Positions 7,958 through 15,439 of a stretch of 64,000 bases of DNA are shown piece after piece. Made by a program: the position numbers and the translations under genes. The stretch covers positions 1-64,000 of the forward strand of contig JAKFEW010000079.1 in assembly GCA_036675505.1 (NCBI GenBank), in the 5' to 3' direction. Positions within the stretch are counted from its first letter, which is position 1; each line of letters opens with the position of its first letter. The notes beneath the pieces are model-generated. The model saw only the letters and a list, made by a program, of their open reading frames with translations, made no database searches and had not been told where the DNA came from. This DNA comes from JAKFEW01 sp036675505 (GTDB lineage: Bacteria > Cyanobacteriota > Sericytochromatia > S15B-MN24 > JAQBPE01).

Positions 7958-8865
7958 CCCGGCGCCTCGTGCGCGGCGGGCACGCGCGCTTCCAGCCCAT
8001 CCAGCTGCAGCGTCACAGGCCCCTTCACATGCACGTCGTGCTGCGCATGCGGCATCTCCAGCCCGCGCGCCCGGCACTCGCGGTAAATCGCGTAGTTCAG
8101 CGCGCTCTTGATCGGCGCCGCATCCTCCGGCTCCTCGATCCAGACCAAGAGCTCGAAGTACAGCGCGTCGTTCGCGAACTCCACCAGCCAGACGTCGGGC
8201 GCCGGGTCAGGCAGCACGCGCGGGTGGCCGGCGGCCGCGGCCAAAAGCGCCTCGCGCACCACCGCGGGCTCGGCGCCGTAGGTCAGGCGCACCGGCAGGT
8301 GCAGGCGCACGCGCTCGTCGCGGAAGGAGCGGTTGATCACGTTCTTCGAGATGAAGTCCGAGTTCGGCACGATGATCTTCACGTTGTCCATCGTGACGAT
8401 CGTGGTCGAGCGCAGCCGGATCTCGCGCACGATGCCCATGAACTCGCCCACCGTCACGAAATCGCCCGGCTTGATCGGCCGCTCGAACACCACGATCAGG
8501 CCGGAGACGAAGTTGCTCGTGATGTTCTGCAGGCCAAAGCCGATGCCGATCGAGAGGAAGCTGACCATCCAGCCGAGCGAGCCGAGGTCGAGGCGGGCGA
8601 GCTGCACGCCGACGATGAAGAGCATCAGCGCGAGCACGTAGTGCGTCACGCGCCCGATCGTGAAGGCGAGCCCGGGCTCGAGGCGGGTCTTGCCGAGCAG
8701 CGGCACCGCGCAGCGGCGCTCGAACTGGCTCGAGAGCGCCAGCGCGAGCCAGATCAGGCCGCCGACGGCCAAGACCTGGACCAGCGTGACCTGCGTCGCG
8801 ACCGGCCCGGTGGTGAGCGGGCTCGCAAAGAGCTGGCTGAATGACTCGAAAATCGCGAATTCCAT
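7945..8865 (-). CDS. Small-conductance mechanosensitive channel (MscS family)
   Basis: A 306-residue membrane protein. Three N-terminal membrane helices (about residues 25-45, 70-88 and 95-125) lead into the MscS pore and beta domain: GIGFGLQNITSNFVSGLIVVFERPIKPGDFVTVG, then GIVREIRLRSTTIVTMDNVKIIVPNSDF and NRSFRD, followed by the C-terminal alpha/beta domain. The channel opens on membrane tension and releases osmolytes during hypo-osmotic shock. Length is close to E. coli MscS (286 aa). It starts 10 bases after the SGNH lipoprotein gene on the same strand and is probably co-transcribed with it. Confidence 0.93.
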   Translation of the reverse strand: MEFAIFESFSQLFASPLTTGPVATQVTLVQVLAVGGLIWLALALSSQFERRCAVPLLGKTRLEPGLAFTIGRVTHYVLALMLFIVGVQLARLDLGSLGWMVSFLSIGIGFGLQNITSNFVSGLIVVFERPIKPGDFVTVGEFMGIVREIRLRSTTIVTMDNVKIIVPNSDFISKNVINRSFRDERVRLHLPVRLTYGAEPAVVREALLAAAAGHPRVLPDPAPDVWLVEFANDALYFELLVWIEEPEDAAPIKSALNYAIYRECRARGLEMPHAQHDVHVKGPVTLQLDGLEARVPAAHEAPGPAA

Positions 8866-8875
8866 CAGGAGGGTT

Positions 8876-9718
8876 CTACCGCGCGGGCGGCAGATCCTTA
8901 CTCACGGCCCCGGCCACGATCTCGGCCAGGCGGCGGTAACCCTTGGTGCTCGGGTGGAAGCCGTCGAACCACAGGTAGTCCGGGTGCGCCTCGAGCTCGC
9001 CTGTGAAGGCGGCGAGATCGATCACCACGGCGCCGTGCGCCTCGCCTTCCTCGCGGATCGCGCGCTGCCAATCGGGCACCACCTCCGCGTAGGCCGCGCG
9101 GTACTCGGCGAAGAAGGGCAGCCGATCGAGATCCGGCATGTTCAGCACGTAGAGCCTGGCCCGCGTCGCCTGCAGCGTATCTAGCAGCGAATCGAGGTCG
9201 GCGCGGAAGTCCGGCAGCGCGACGCCGACGCGGATGTCGTTAGGCCCGGTCCAGAGCACGGCGACCTCGGGCTTGGCGGCGACGGCCTTCTCGACGTCGA
9301 AGCGCCGCATCTCGTCGGCCGTGCGCGCGAGCACGCCGATCTTCGTGAGCGCGACCGGCTGGCCGAGCCGCTCGTTCAACAGCGTCGCCGCGACCGGCGC
9401 CCAGCCCTCCTTGGCGGGATCGGTCGCGCCGAGGCCGACGACGTCCGAGGCACCGAGCGCCACGAGGCGCAGCGCGGAGGCGCTCGGCAGCGAAGACGCC
9501 GCAGGCGACGGAGTGGCGCTGGCCGCGGGCGAGGGCGAGGGCGCCTGGGACGTGGGGACCGGCGCCGGCGGCCGCGGGTTGGTGGCGGCGCCGGTCGAGG
9601 CGTCGAGCGGCGGCGCCGACGCCACGGGCGTGATCGCGAGCGGCGGCGGGCTCGACGGGGCCGGCTGGCAGGCGGCCAGCAGCAGGGCGACGGGCAGGAT
9701 CAGGCGGAGGGCACGCAT
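8876..9718 (-). CDS. SGNH/GDSL-type hydrolase lipoprotein
   Basis: A 280-residue lipoprotein. The signal peptide MRALRLILPVALLLAACQ has the lipobox LLAAC, followed by a 65-residue Pro/Ser/Ala/Thr linker that tethers the domain. The catalytic domain shows RLVALGASDVVGLGA (block I, nucleophile Ser), LWTGPNDIR (block III, GxND) and WFDGFHPSTKGYRRLAE (block V, DGxHP). It probably acts as an esterase or lipase in the envelope; the substrate is unknown. The -10 hexamer CATGAT (9725-9730) lies six bases before the ATG, so the mRNA is probably leaderless. Confidence 0.85.
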   Translation of the reverse strand: MRALRLILPVALLLAACQPAPSSPPPLAITPVASAPPLDASTGAATNPRPPAPVPTSQAPSPSPAASATPSPAASSLPSASALRLVALGASDVVGLGATDPAKEGWAPVAATLLNERLGQPVALTKIGVLARTADEMRRFDVEKAVAAKPEVAVLWTGPNDIRVGVALPDFRADLDSLLDTLQATRARLYVLNMPDLDRLPFFAEYRAAYAEVVPDWQRAIREEGEAHGAVVIDLAAFTGELEAHPDYLWFDGFHPSTKGYRRLAEIVAGAVSKDLPPAR

Positions 9719-9818
9719 CTCGATATCATGCCCCAGGATCGGGCCGATCGCCCAGCCCCGCCGTCCACGTGGGCGGTGACTACCACATAACGCAGGCCTG
9801 GAGCGGCGGAACAGAACA

Positions 9819-9851
9819 TGGATCACAGAACAACTCGACATAAGTGATCCA
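9819..9851. repeat. 8-base inverted repeat upstream of EF-hand lipoprotein
   Basis: TGGATCAC (9819-9826) and GTGATCCA (9844-9851) are perfect inverted copies separated by 17 bases, in the intergenic space between divergent genes. This could be an operator or a leader hairpin. Confidence 0.4.
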
Positions 9852-9892
9852 GAATGAAGCGTCCACCGCCCGGATTGCCCCGGAGAACCCCG

Positions 9893-10237
9893 ATGACGCC
9901 TCGCCGCCCCTGGATCGCCCTCGCCTTCGTCGCGATCGCCCTCGCCCCGCTCGCCGCCTGCGCCGCCTGGCAGGCCGAGCCGAATGCGCCCGACGCCGCC
10001 GCGATGGCGGGCTACGAGCTCTTCGCCGCCAAGGATCTCGACCGTAACGGCGCGCTCACGCCCGCCGAGCTCGCGATCGGCCTCGCGCCGGCGCCCACGA
10101 GCGAGGCGCGGCGTGTGTTCGCGCTGCTCGACCGCAACCACGACGGCCGCGTCATGATCGGCGAGTACTTCCCCGACCCGGGCGCGATCCACACCTTCGG
10201 CTTCACCGCGCACAGCGCCGACCAGGCCGGCCGCTGA
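9893..10237 (+). CDS. EF-hand lipoprotein
   Basis: A 114-residue protein starting at ATG 9893, which has GGAG seven bases upstream (an earlier ATG at 9854 lacks this). The signal peptide ends in the lipobox LAAC. Two EF-hand loops follow: DLDRNGALTPAEL (about residues 50-62) and DRNHDGRVMIGEY (about 80-92), both with the Asp/Asn/Glu ligands expected for calcium. It is probably an envelope-anchored calcium-binding protein of calmodulin-like fold. It is transcribed alone and ends at a strong terminator. Confidence 0.75.
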   Translation: MTPRRPWIALAFVAIALAPLAACAAWQAEPNAPDAAAMAGYELFAAKDLDRNGALTPAELAIGLAPAPTSEARRVFALLDRNHDGRVMIGEYFPDPGAIHTFGFTAHSADQAGR

Positions 10238-10276
10238 CCCCCGGCGCAAGCCTCACGACTGAGGCCGGGCGACCCC

Positions 10277-10305
10277 GGGGCCCCTGTGCGGGGGCCCTTT
10301 TTTTT
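10277..10305 (+). terminator. Intrinsic terminator
   Basis: GGGGCCCC (10277-10284), loop TGTGC, GGGGGCCC (10290-10297), then eight T residues. Confidence 0.9.
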
Positions 10306-10397
10306 GCGTGGAACCGGGCAGGCGCCCGCGTCGTTGGGTATCTAGCAGGAGCCGACCGAGCTCGAGCTCAATCCCCACGAGGAGAGGGTCCCCCGTC

Positions 10398-11606
10398 ATG
10401 AAGAAACGTCTCGCCACCGCCGCCCTGGTGCTGGGTGCGATCCAGGCCATGGGCTGCCAGTTGAATATCCCCAACGCCATGGTCACGAACAGCGCGAACG
10501 TGAACGCCAACGCGAACGTCAACGCCAATGCGAACGTGAACGCCACCACCGACGTCAACATCAACGCCAAGCCGAGCGCCAAGCCGCCGGCCGGCCCGAT
10601 CGCCAAGCCGTCGCCCAAGCCGCCGGTGGCGGCGGTCAAGGACGTCGCGCTCGCGGACCACGCGGAGACCGATTTCAGCCTGAGCCTGCCCAAGGGCTGG
10701 CCGCTCGCGCCGCAGGCCGAGGCCAAGGGCGTGGTCAAGCCGCGGCTGCGCACCGAGCTGCGCAAAGAAAAGGTGCTCGGCGCGCGCATCTCGGTCTCGA
10801 ACGTGCTCAAGGACATCGATCTCGCCGGGGCAAAGAAGAACGCCGAGCAGCCCGCCGACTCGCAGACCAAGTTCAAGGTGCTCGAGTCGAAGGCCTTCGA
10901 GCTCGACGGCGCCGAGGGCATCTACGTGAAGAAGACCTACGCCGTGCCGAGCGGCCAGGTGCTGACCACCGTGGAGGTGATCACGAAGCAGTACGGCGGC
11001 GTCTACGTCGTCAACCTGACCTGGCAGACCAGCACCAGGCTCGACGACGTGATGGCGAAGGTGCTCGCGAGCTGGAAGTGGACCGGCACGCCGCCGGAGT
11101 TCCTGGCGGCCGGCGCGCCCTCGCCCGCGCCCAGCGTGGAGCCGACCCCCGAGCCCGGCAGCTCGGTCGGCGAGGGCGCGACGGTCGTGCTCGAGCCGCA
11201 CGAGGACGTCACCCACCACGGCGTCTACTTCACGCCGGGCGTCTACACGATGACGGCCAAGTCCGGCGAGGAAGGCAACTTCGTCTTCGAGCTCTACGAC
11301 GAGGCCGGCCAATGGCTCGACATGCCGTTCAACGAGATCGGCCCCGGCGAGTGGCAGTACGTGTTCAAGGTCGCCGAGGCCGGCACGTTCTACCTCGTGC
11401 AGGACGCCGCGCCCGCGTACTGGACGATCACCGTCGCCCAGGCGCCCGCGGGCACCGAGATGCCCGAGCCGGTTTACGAGGAGCCGGGCGCGCCCGAAGA
11501 GCCGGGTGATCCCGAGGACCCGGACGCCGCCGAGGAGCCGGGTGATCCCGATGCGCCCGAAGAGCCGGGCGAAGACGAGGATGTGCTCGAAGAAGGCGAC
11601 GTCTAG
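10398..11606 (+). CDS. Lipoprotein with Asn/Val/Ala repeats and acidic Pro-rich tail
   Basis: A 402-residue protein from ATG 10398 (AGGAGAGG upstream). The signal peptide has the lipobox AMGC at residues 17-20. Next come a low-complexity Asn-Val-Asn-Ala stretch (about residues 28-53) and a Lys/Pro linker, then a globular domain (about 75-235) beginning TDFSLSLPKGWPL that resembles outer-surface or PsbP-like stress domains with a final SWKWTG. A second beta-rich domain with HHGVYFTPGVYTM and EIGPGEWQYVFKVAEAGTFYLV follows, then a strongly acidic Glu/Pro/Gly/Asp tail of about 45 residues. It is probably an envelope or surface protein; the function is unknown. Confidence 0.7.
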   Translation: MKKRLATAALVLGAIQAMGCQLNIPNAMVTNSANVNANANVNANANVNATTDVNINAKPSAKPPAGPIAKPSPKPPVAAVKDVALADHAETDFSLSLPKGWPLAPQAEAKGVVKPRLRTELRKEKVLGARISVSNVLKDIDLAGAKKNAEQPADSQTKFKVLESKAFELDGAEGIYVKKTYAVPSGQVLTTVEVITKQYGGVYVVNLTWQTSTRLDDVMAKVLASWKWTGTPPEFLAAGAPSPAPSVEPTPEPGSSVGEGATVVLEPHEDVTHHGVYFTPGVYTMTAKSGEEGNFVFELYDEAGQWLDMPFNEIGPGEWQYVFKVAEAGTFYLVQDAAPAYWTITVAQAPAGTEMPEPVYEEPGAPEEPGDPEDPDAAEEPGDPDAPEEPGEDEDVLEEGDV

Positions 11607-11624
11607 CCGCCTCCACCCCCTGGA

Positions 11625-11656
11625 CCGGGCCGTGCGTGGCTTCACGCACGGCCCGG
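11625..11656 (+). terminator. Hairpin after the repeat lipoprotein gene
   Basis: A perfect 13-base stem: CCGGGCCGTGCGT (11625-11637) with ACGCACGGCCCGG (11644-11656). There is no U-run, so its strength as a terminator is uncertain. Confidence 0.55.
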
Positions 11657-11745
11657 CGCCATGTCGGGGCCGCTGTATGATCGCGATCACGCTCCCCGGC
11701 AGGCGGGCGGTGTTACGCTGGGATCAGCCCAGGAGGATCCCCGCC

Positions 11746-11919
11746 ATGCTCAGCCAGGACGTCTACATCCAGCGCCTCGCCCGCAGCCTCGACGCCGGCC
11801 CAGGCGAGCTCGAGTTCCTGCGTCGCCTCTCGGGCGAGGAGCTCGCGCTCCTCTGGGCCAAGGTCTCGCGCCAGCAGCTGCGCCAGCACCCCTACAGCGT
11901 GATCGCCCGTCGCGCGTAG
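11746..11919 (+). CDS. Small hypothetical protein, 57 residues
   Basis: ATG 11746 is preceded by a strong AGGAGG. The peptide (starting MLSQDVYIQRLAR) is predicted helical, with ELEFLRRLSGEELALLWAKV and a C-terminal HPYSVIARRA. I do not recognise it, but the excellent ribosome binding site and regular amphipathic pattern support a real gene. It ends 17 bases before the convergent WbuC gene. Confidence 0.55.
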   Translation: MLSQDVYIQRLARSLDAGPGELEFLRRLSGEELALLWAKVSRQQLRQHPYSVIARRA

Positions 11920-11936
11920 CGCATGAGGCGCCGCGC

Positions 11937-12416
11937 CTAGCTCCTCGGCCCCGCGGTCAGCAGCGCGTCCCGCAGCGCGCGGATCCAGGCGAGGCCCGCC
12001 TCATCGTCCGCGGGCGCCCAGCTCGCGAAGGTCTTGTGCGTGGCCGGGTCGTAGGGCCCCTGGATCACCTCGAAGGCCACCGCCACAGGGTCCAACGCCA
12101 GCAGCGCGTGCCACGTGCGCGGCGGGATCTCGGCGCCGCGCACAGGGCCCGCCGGGTCGAGCACGGCGTGCGCCGCGACGCTGCCCCGCTCATCGAAGGT
12201 GAGCACCAGGAAGCGCCCCTGGAGCGCGACGAAGACCTCGACCTTGTCGGGATCCGCGTGGCGGTGCGGGCGCACGTAGGAGTCGTCGCGCAGCGCGTTG
12301 AGCATGCGCTGCACCACCTCGGGGGCCGCGTGGAAATCGTGGTTCATGCGCCGGCGCGGCGAGGCGTCGGCGGCTGCGGCCACCTGGGCGATCAGGGCGT
12401 CGTCGATCAACATCAT
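11937..12416 (-). CDS. WbuC family cupin-fold metalloprotein
   Basis: A 159-residue cupin. The family signature is complete: RRRMNHDFHAAPEVVQRMLNAL near residues 21-42, SYVRPHRHADPDKVEVFVALQGRF at about 46-69 with the HRH and Glu metal ligands, PPRTWHALLAL supplying the third His, FEVIQGPYDP and a final SWAP. In other bacteria WbuC occurs in polysaccharide clusters, but nothing of that kind is adjacent here. The reaction is unknown. Confidence 0.88.
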   Translation of the reverse strand: MMLIDDALIAQVAAAADASPRRRMNHDFHAAPEVVQRMLNALRDDSYVRPHRHADPDKVEVFVALQGRFLVLTFDERGSVAAHAVLDPAGPVRGAEIPPRTWHALLALDPVAVAFEVIQGPYDPATHKTFASWAPADDEAGLAWIRALRDALLTAGPRS

Positions 12417-12457
12417 GAGCCTTATTGTAAGGCATAGAGGCAGGCGAGGGTTCGTGG

Positions 12458-12463
12458 TATAAG
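12458..12463 (+). promoter_or_regulatory. -10 box of a leaderless gene (extended TGG-TATAAG)
   Basis: TATAAG at 12458-12463 preceded by TGG, six bases before the ATG at 12470. A transcript from this promoter would begin at or next to the start codon. Confidence 0.55.
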
Positions 12464-12469
12464 GGAGCC

Positions 12470-12673
12470 ATGGTCCGTGCGAACATCCATTTCCCCCACG
12501 AACAGATCGCCGTCGGCTTCGAATCCGAGTATGCCTTCGTGAAGTGGCTCGGCTACCTCAAGGAGCATGGCATCGCCACGGCCAAGCTGGCCGAGAGCGG
12601 CCGCAGCGTGATCGTGTTCCGCGAGCAGATCACCTTCATCGAGAGCACCGAGGGCGACCTCCAGATCGGCTAG
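12470..12673 (+). CDS. Small hypothetical protein, 67 residues
   Basis: An unrecognised small alpha/beta protein (MVRANIHFPHEQIAVGFESE at the start, IVFREQITFIESTEGDLQ at the end). It has a clear promoter giving a leaderless mRNA and ends at a 12-base-stem hairpin shared with the convergent zinc-ribbon gene, both of which argue that it is expressed. No signal peptide or membrane segment is present. Confidence 0.6.
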   Translation: MVRANIHFPHEQIAVGFESEYAFVKWLGYLKEHGIATAKLAESGRSVIVFREQITFIESTEGDLQIG

Positions 12674-12692
12674 ACGCCCCTGCTCAAGGCCA

Positions 12693-12719
12693 ACGCCCCG
12701 TCCGAACCGGACGGGGCGT
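12693..12719. terminator. Bidirectional terminator hairpin
   Basis: ACGCCCCGTCCG (12693-12704), loop AAC, CGGACGGGGCGT (12708-12719), a perfect 12-base stem between convergent genes. There is no T-run on either side. Confidence 0.65.
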
Positions 12720-12741
12720 CGTGCTGAGGCTGCGCCGGGCG

Positions 12742-13068
12742 CTACTTGCGGAAGCAGTCGCGGCAGTAGACCGGGCGCGCGCCGGTCGGCTTGAACGGCA
12801 CCTGGGTCTGGATGCCGCAGCCGGCGCAGGTGGCGTCGTGCAGCTCGCGCTGCGGACGGTCGCCGAACGACGGGCGCGGCGGGCGCGGCGCGTCGTAGCC
12901 GCCGCCGCTGCCGCCGCTGCCCCGCTGGGCCTTGGCGGCCTCACGGCAGGGCTTGCAGCGCTTCGGCGCGGCGAAGCCCTTCTGCTGATAAAACTCTTGC
13001 TCCGCGCCGGAGAAGTTGAACTCCGTGTTGCAAGACGCGCATACCAAAATCTGGTCGGTACCGAGCAT
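12742..13068 (-). CDS. Zinc-ribbon protein (CxxC-x17-CxxC), paralogue 1
   Basis: A 108-residue protein with two zinc-binding modules. The N-terminal one has ILVCASCNTEF and CKPCREAAK, the zf-trcl type, with FSGAEQEFYQQKGF between. The C-terminal one is CAGCG ... VPFKPTGARPVYCRDC with exactly 17 residues between the CxxC pairs. A short Gly-rich linker (about residues 48-60) joins them. Close paralogues lie at 21107 and 62364. The family is common in several environmental phyla and is thought to bind nucleic acid, but its function is not known. The mRNA has a leader of about 120 bases from the promoter at 13195-13223. Confidence 0.85.
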   Translation of the reverse strand: MLGTDQILVCASCNTEFNFSGAEQEFYQQKGFAAPKRCKPCREAAKAQRGSGGSGGGYDAPRPPRPSFGDRPQRELHDATCAGCGIQTQVPFKPTGARPVYCRDCFRK

Positions 13069-13188
13069 CGGCTCCTAATTCCTTCCTGGTTCTTCCTGAA
13101 AATGGGGTTCCTGTCCGCGTTCTCCAGCCTGAATGTCCGCTGGAACACGCGTCGTGAGCCGTGGACCGGTGTTTCGTTCAGGAGAACG
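13069..13188 (-). promoter_or_regulatory. Structured 5' leader of zinc-ribbon gene 1
   Basis: The first transcribed bases (13181-13188, read CGTTCTCC on the minus strand) are perfectly complementary to GGAGAACG at 13118-13125, and the stem is extended by CTGAA/TTCAG just inside. This closes the first 70 bases into one domain, followed by a single-stranded A/G-rich region that holds the ribosome binding site. Confidence 0.45.
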
Positions 13189-13194
13189 GGCTCC

Positions 13195-13223
13195 ACATTA
13201 TCACGGGGCGTTCGCGCGTGCAA
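13195..13223 (-). promoter_or_regulatory. Promoter of zinc-ribbon gene 1
   Basis: On the minus strand -35 TTGCAC (13218-13223), a 17-base spacer and -10 TAATGT (13195-13200). The inverted repeat GGGCGTT / AACGCCC overlaps the -35 and spacer and could bind a repressor. Confidence 0.6.
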
Positions 13224-13242
13224 CGCCCGCCCGATAACCGCG

Positions 13243-13545
13243 CTACGGCAGGCGCACAGCCATCTTCGAGACGAGCGCCTCGCGCTCGAAGATCGCGCGG
13301 ACGCTGGAGCCGTCAGGGTTCAGCCAAACGACCGTGTGGCGGCGTCCCGCGGCGGTCTCCTCGATTTCGAGGTCCTGGCCGGGGCGGCCGATCGCGGCCA
13401 CCGCGTCGGCGTAGCTCATGCCGGCGTGCAGCGCCTCGAAGCCCGCGCGCGTCACCGCCGGGGGCGAAAGCGCGGCGAACGCGAAGGGCGCGGCGATCAC
13501 CGCGATACACCCGAGCAGGCCGACGAACGCGGTGGGCAAGGACAT
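13243..13545 (-). CDS. Small BamE/SmpA-like envelope protein
   Basis: A 100-residue protein with an N-terminal hydrophobic segment (FVGLLGCIAVIAAPFAFAAL) that is a signal peptide or anchor, followed by a BamE/OmlA-like fold: AGFEALHAGMSYADAVAAIGRPGQD, the usual start of this fold, then HTVVWLNPDGSSVRAIFE and LVSKMAVRL. It has no lipobox Cys in the usual context (C12 is within the helix). TACGAT (13552-13557) lies exactly six bases upstream of the ATG, so the mRNA is probably leaderless. BamE-fold proteins bind envelope partners; the specific role is unknown. Confidence 0.65.
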   Translation of the reverse strand: MSLPTAFVGLLGCIAVIAAPFAFAALSPPAVTRAGFEALHAGMSYADAVAAIGRPGQDLEIEETAAGRRHTVVWLNPDGSSVRAIFEREALVSKMAVRLP

Positions 13546-13551
13546 GAGCCG

Positions 13552-13557
13552 ATCGTA
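13552..13557 (-). promoter_or_regulatory. -10 box of a leaderless gene (TACGAT)
   Basis: TACGAT on the minus strand, separated from the ATG at 13545 by the six bases CGGCTC. Confidence 0.5.
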
Positions 13558-13607
13558 GCGCGCGGGTGCGGCGGCGTCGGTGATCCCACCCCACTTGAGC
13601 AGGGGTT

Positions 13608-13637
13608 ATTGTAAAAAACGTTACAATTTGTTACAAT
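13608..13637 (+). promoter_or_regulatory. Promoter and operator of the FAAL/type III PKS operon
   Basis: -35 TTGTAA (13609-13614), a 17-base spacer and -10 TACAAT (13632-13637). The perfect inverted repeat ATTGTAA (13608-13614) / TTACAAT (13621-13627) covers the -35 and half of the spacer, and a third half-site TTACAAT occupies 13631-13637. This looks like a repressor operator of TetR type; no regulator gene is adjacent. Confidence 0.65.
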
Positions 13638-13678
13638 CGCCGCGACCAACGGTCAACCAGTCTCCGGAGGGAGCGCCC

Positions 13679-15439
13679 ATGACGCCATCCGACCCGCTGC
13701 CCGACGTGGCCACCTTCGGCGAGCTGCTGCTCGCCCGCGCCGAGCGCGACGGCGATCGCATGCACCTGCGCCTGCTCGACGACCACGGCCGCGAAACGCT
13801 GGTCGGCTATGCCGCGCTGGCGGCCGAGGCGATGCGCGTGGCCGCGGCCCTCGTGCGGGCCGGCGTGCGGCCCGGCGACCGCGTGGCGATCATGTTGACC
13901 ACCGGCCTGCCGCTGATCACGGCGATTTACGGCGCCCACATCGCGGGCGCGGTGCCGGTGCCGCTCTACCCGCCGTTCCGGCTGCGCGACGCCGGCAACT
14001 ACCTCGACCGCCTCGCGCATGCGCTGGCCGCCGCGACGCCGACCCTGCTGGTGGTCGACGCGCCGCTCCACCCGCTCCTGCGCGCGGGCCTGGGCGTCGC
14101 CTGTCCGCGCCTCGCCACGCCGGGGGCGCTCGTGCTCGGCGTCGATCGGCCGATCTCGCCCGTGCGCCCGAACCCCGATCGGCCGGCGCTCGTGCAGTTC
14201 TCCTCGGGCTCCACGGGGCCGCAGAAGGGCGTGGTGCTCACCCACCGCCAGATCCTCGCGAACGCGCGGGCGATCGCGCAGCGCCTCGACCTGCGGTCCG
14301 GCATGCGCGGCTGCAGCTGGCTGCCGCTCTACCACGACATGGGCCTGATCGGCGGCCTGTTCATCCCGCTGCTGGTGGGGATCGAGGGCACGCTCTTCTC
14401 GCCGCGCGCCTTCCTGCTCGACCCGGCGCACTGGCTGCGCGTGATCGACCGCTACCGCTCCCAGCTCACGATCGGCCCGAACTTCGCCTACTCCCTGGTG
14501 ATGCGCCGCTGCGACCCGCTCGCGCTGGCCCAGCTCGACCTCTCCTGCATGCGCATCGCGCTGAACGGCGCCGAGCCGGTCTCGCCGGCCCTCGCGCGGG
14601 CCTTCGAGGAGCGCTTCGCGCCGCTGGGCTGGCGGCCAGGCACGCTGCTCGGCGTCTACGGCCTGGCCGAGGTGGCGCTCGGCGCGACCATGCCCGAGCC
14701 CGGCGCCGGCGTGCGCGGCGACCGGATCGATCCTGCGCGCCTGCGCGCGGAGGGCGTCGCCCTGCCCTCGGACGCCGAGGACGCGCGCGAGGTGGCGGCG
14801 GTGGGGCCACCCCTGCCGGGCTACGCGATCGCCGTGCGCGCCCCGAGCGGCGAGATGCTCGCCGAGCGCTGCGAGGGCGAGGTCTGGGTCTCGGGGCCGT
14901 CCGCCATGCAAGGCTACCTGGCCGACCCCGCGGCCACCGCCGCCGTGCTGCGCAACGGCTGGGTCGCGACCGGCGATCTCGGCTACCACGTGGGCGGCCG
15001 CCTCTTCATCACCGGCCGCCTCAAGGACCTGGTGGTGCGCGGCGGCCGGAACTACCACCCGCAGGAGCTCGAGCAGGCCTGCGAGGCCGTGCCCGGCGTG
15101 CGCACAGGCTCGGCCGTGGCCTTCGGCATCGAGGACCCGGCCCGCGGCACCGAGAAGGTGGTGGTGGCCTTCGAGACGCGCACGCCCGCCAAGGGTCATG
15201 CGGCGCTCGCGCGCGCCGTGGTGCTGGCCGTGGCCGCCGCCACCGGCCTGGCCCCCGACGAGGCGCTGCCGCTGCCGCCAGGCACCGTGCCCAAGACCAC
15301 GAGCGGCAAGCGCCAGCGGCGCGCGGCCCGCGACCTCTACCTGGACGGCCTGCTCGGCAAGCCGATCGGCGCGCTCGACGCGATCAAGGCCGCCGTCCGC
15401 GTGCGGCGGGCCGCGCGGAGCGCGGGGAGCGTCGGATGA
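13679..15439 (+). CDS. Fatty acyl-AMP ligase (FAAL-type adenylating enzyme)
   Basis: A 586-residue ANL-superfamily enzyme. It activates a fatty acid as acyl-adenylate, and FAALs pass it to an acyl carrier protein rather than to CoA. Visible motifs are LVQFSSGSTGPQKGVVLTH (P-loop, about residues 175-193), WLPLYHDMGLIGGL (the FAAL signature, about 218-231), SCMRIALNGAEPVSP, YGLAEVALGAT, GWVATGDLGY and GRLKDLVVRGGRNYHPQELE, with the catalytic Lys region PKTTSGKRQRR near the end. ATG 13679 has GGAGGGAGC upstream. It is the first gene of a five-gene operon; the next gene is its likely carrier-protein partner, overlapping by ATGA. Confidence 0.9.
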   Translation: MTPSDPLPDVATFGELLLARAERDGDRMHLRLLDDHGRETLVGYAALAAEAMRVAAALVRAGVRPGDRVAIMLTTGLPLITAIYGAHIAGAVPVPLYPPFRLRDAGNYLDRLAHALAAATPTLLVVDAPLHPLLRAGLGVACPRLATPGALVLGVDRPISPVRPNPDRPALVQFSSGSTGPQKGVVLTHRQILANARAIAQRLDLRSGMRGCSWLPLYHDMGLIGGLFIPLLVGIEGTLFSPRAFLLDPAHWLRVIDRYRSQLTIGPNFAYSLVMRRCDPLALAQLDLSCMRIALNGAEPVSPALARAFEERFAPLGWRPGTLLGVYGLAEVALGATMPEPGAGVRGDRIDPARLRAEGVALPSDAEDAREVAAVGPPLPGYAIAVRAPSGEMLAERCEGEVWVSGPSAMQGYLADPAATAAVLRNGWVATGDLGYHVGGRLFITGRLKDLVVRGGRNYHPQELEQACEAVPGVRTGSAVAFGIEDPARGTEKVVVAFETRTPAKGHAALARAVVLAVAAATGLAPDEALPLPPGTVPKTTSGKRQRRAARDLYLDGLLGKPIGALDAIKAAVRVRRAARSAGSVG

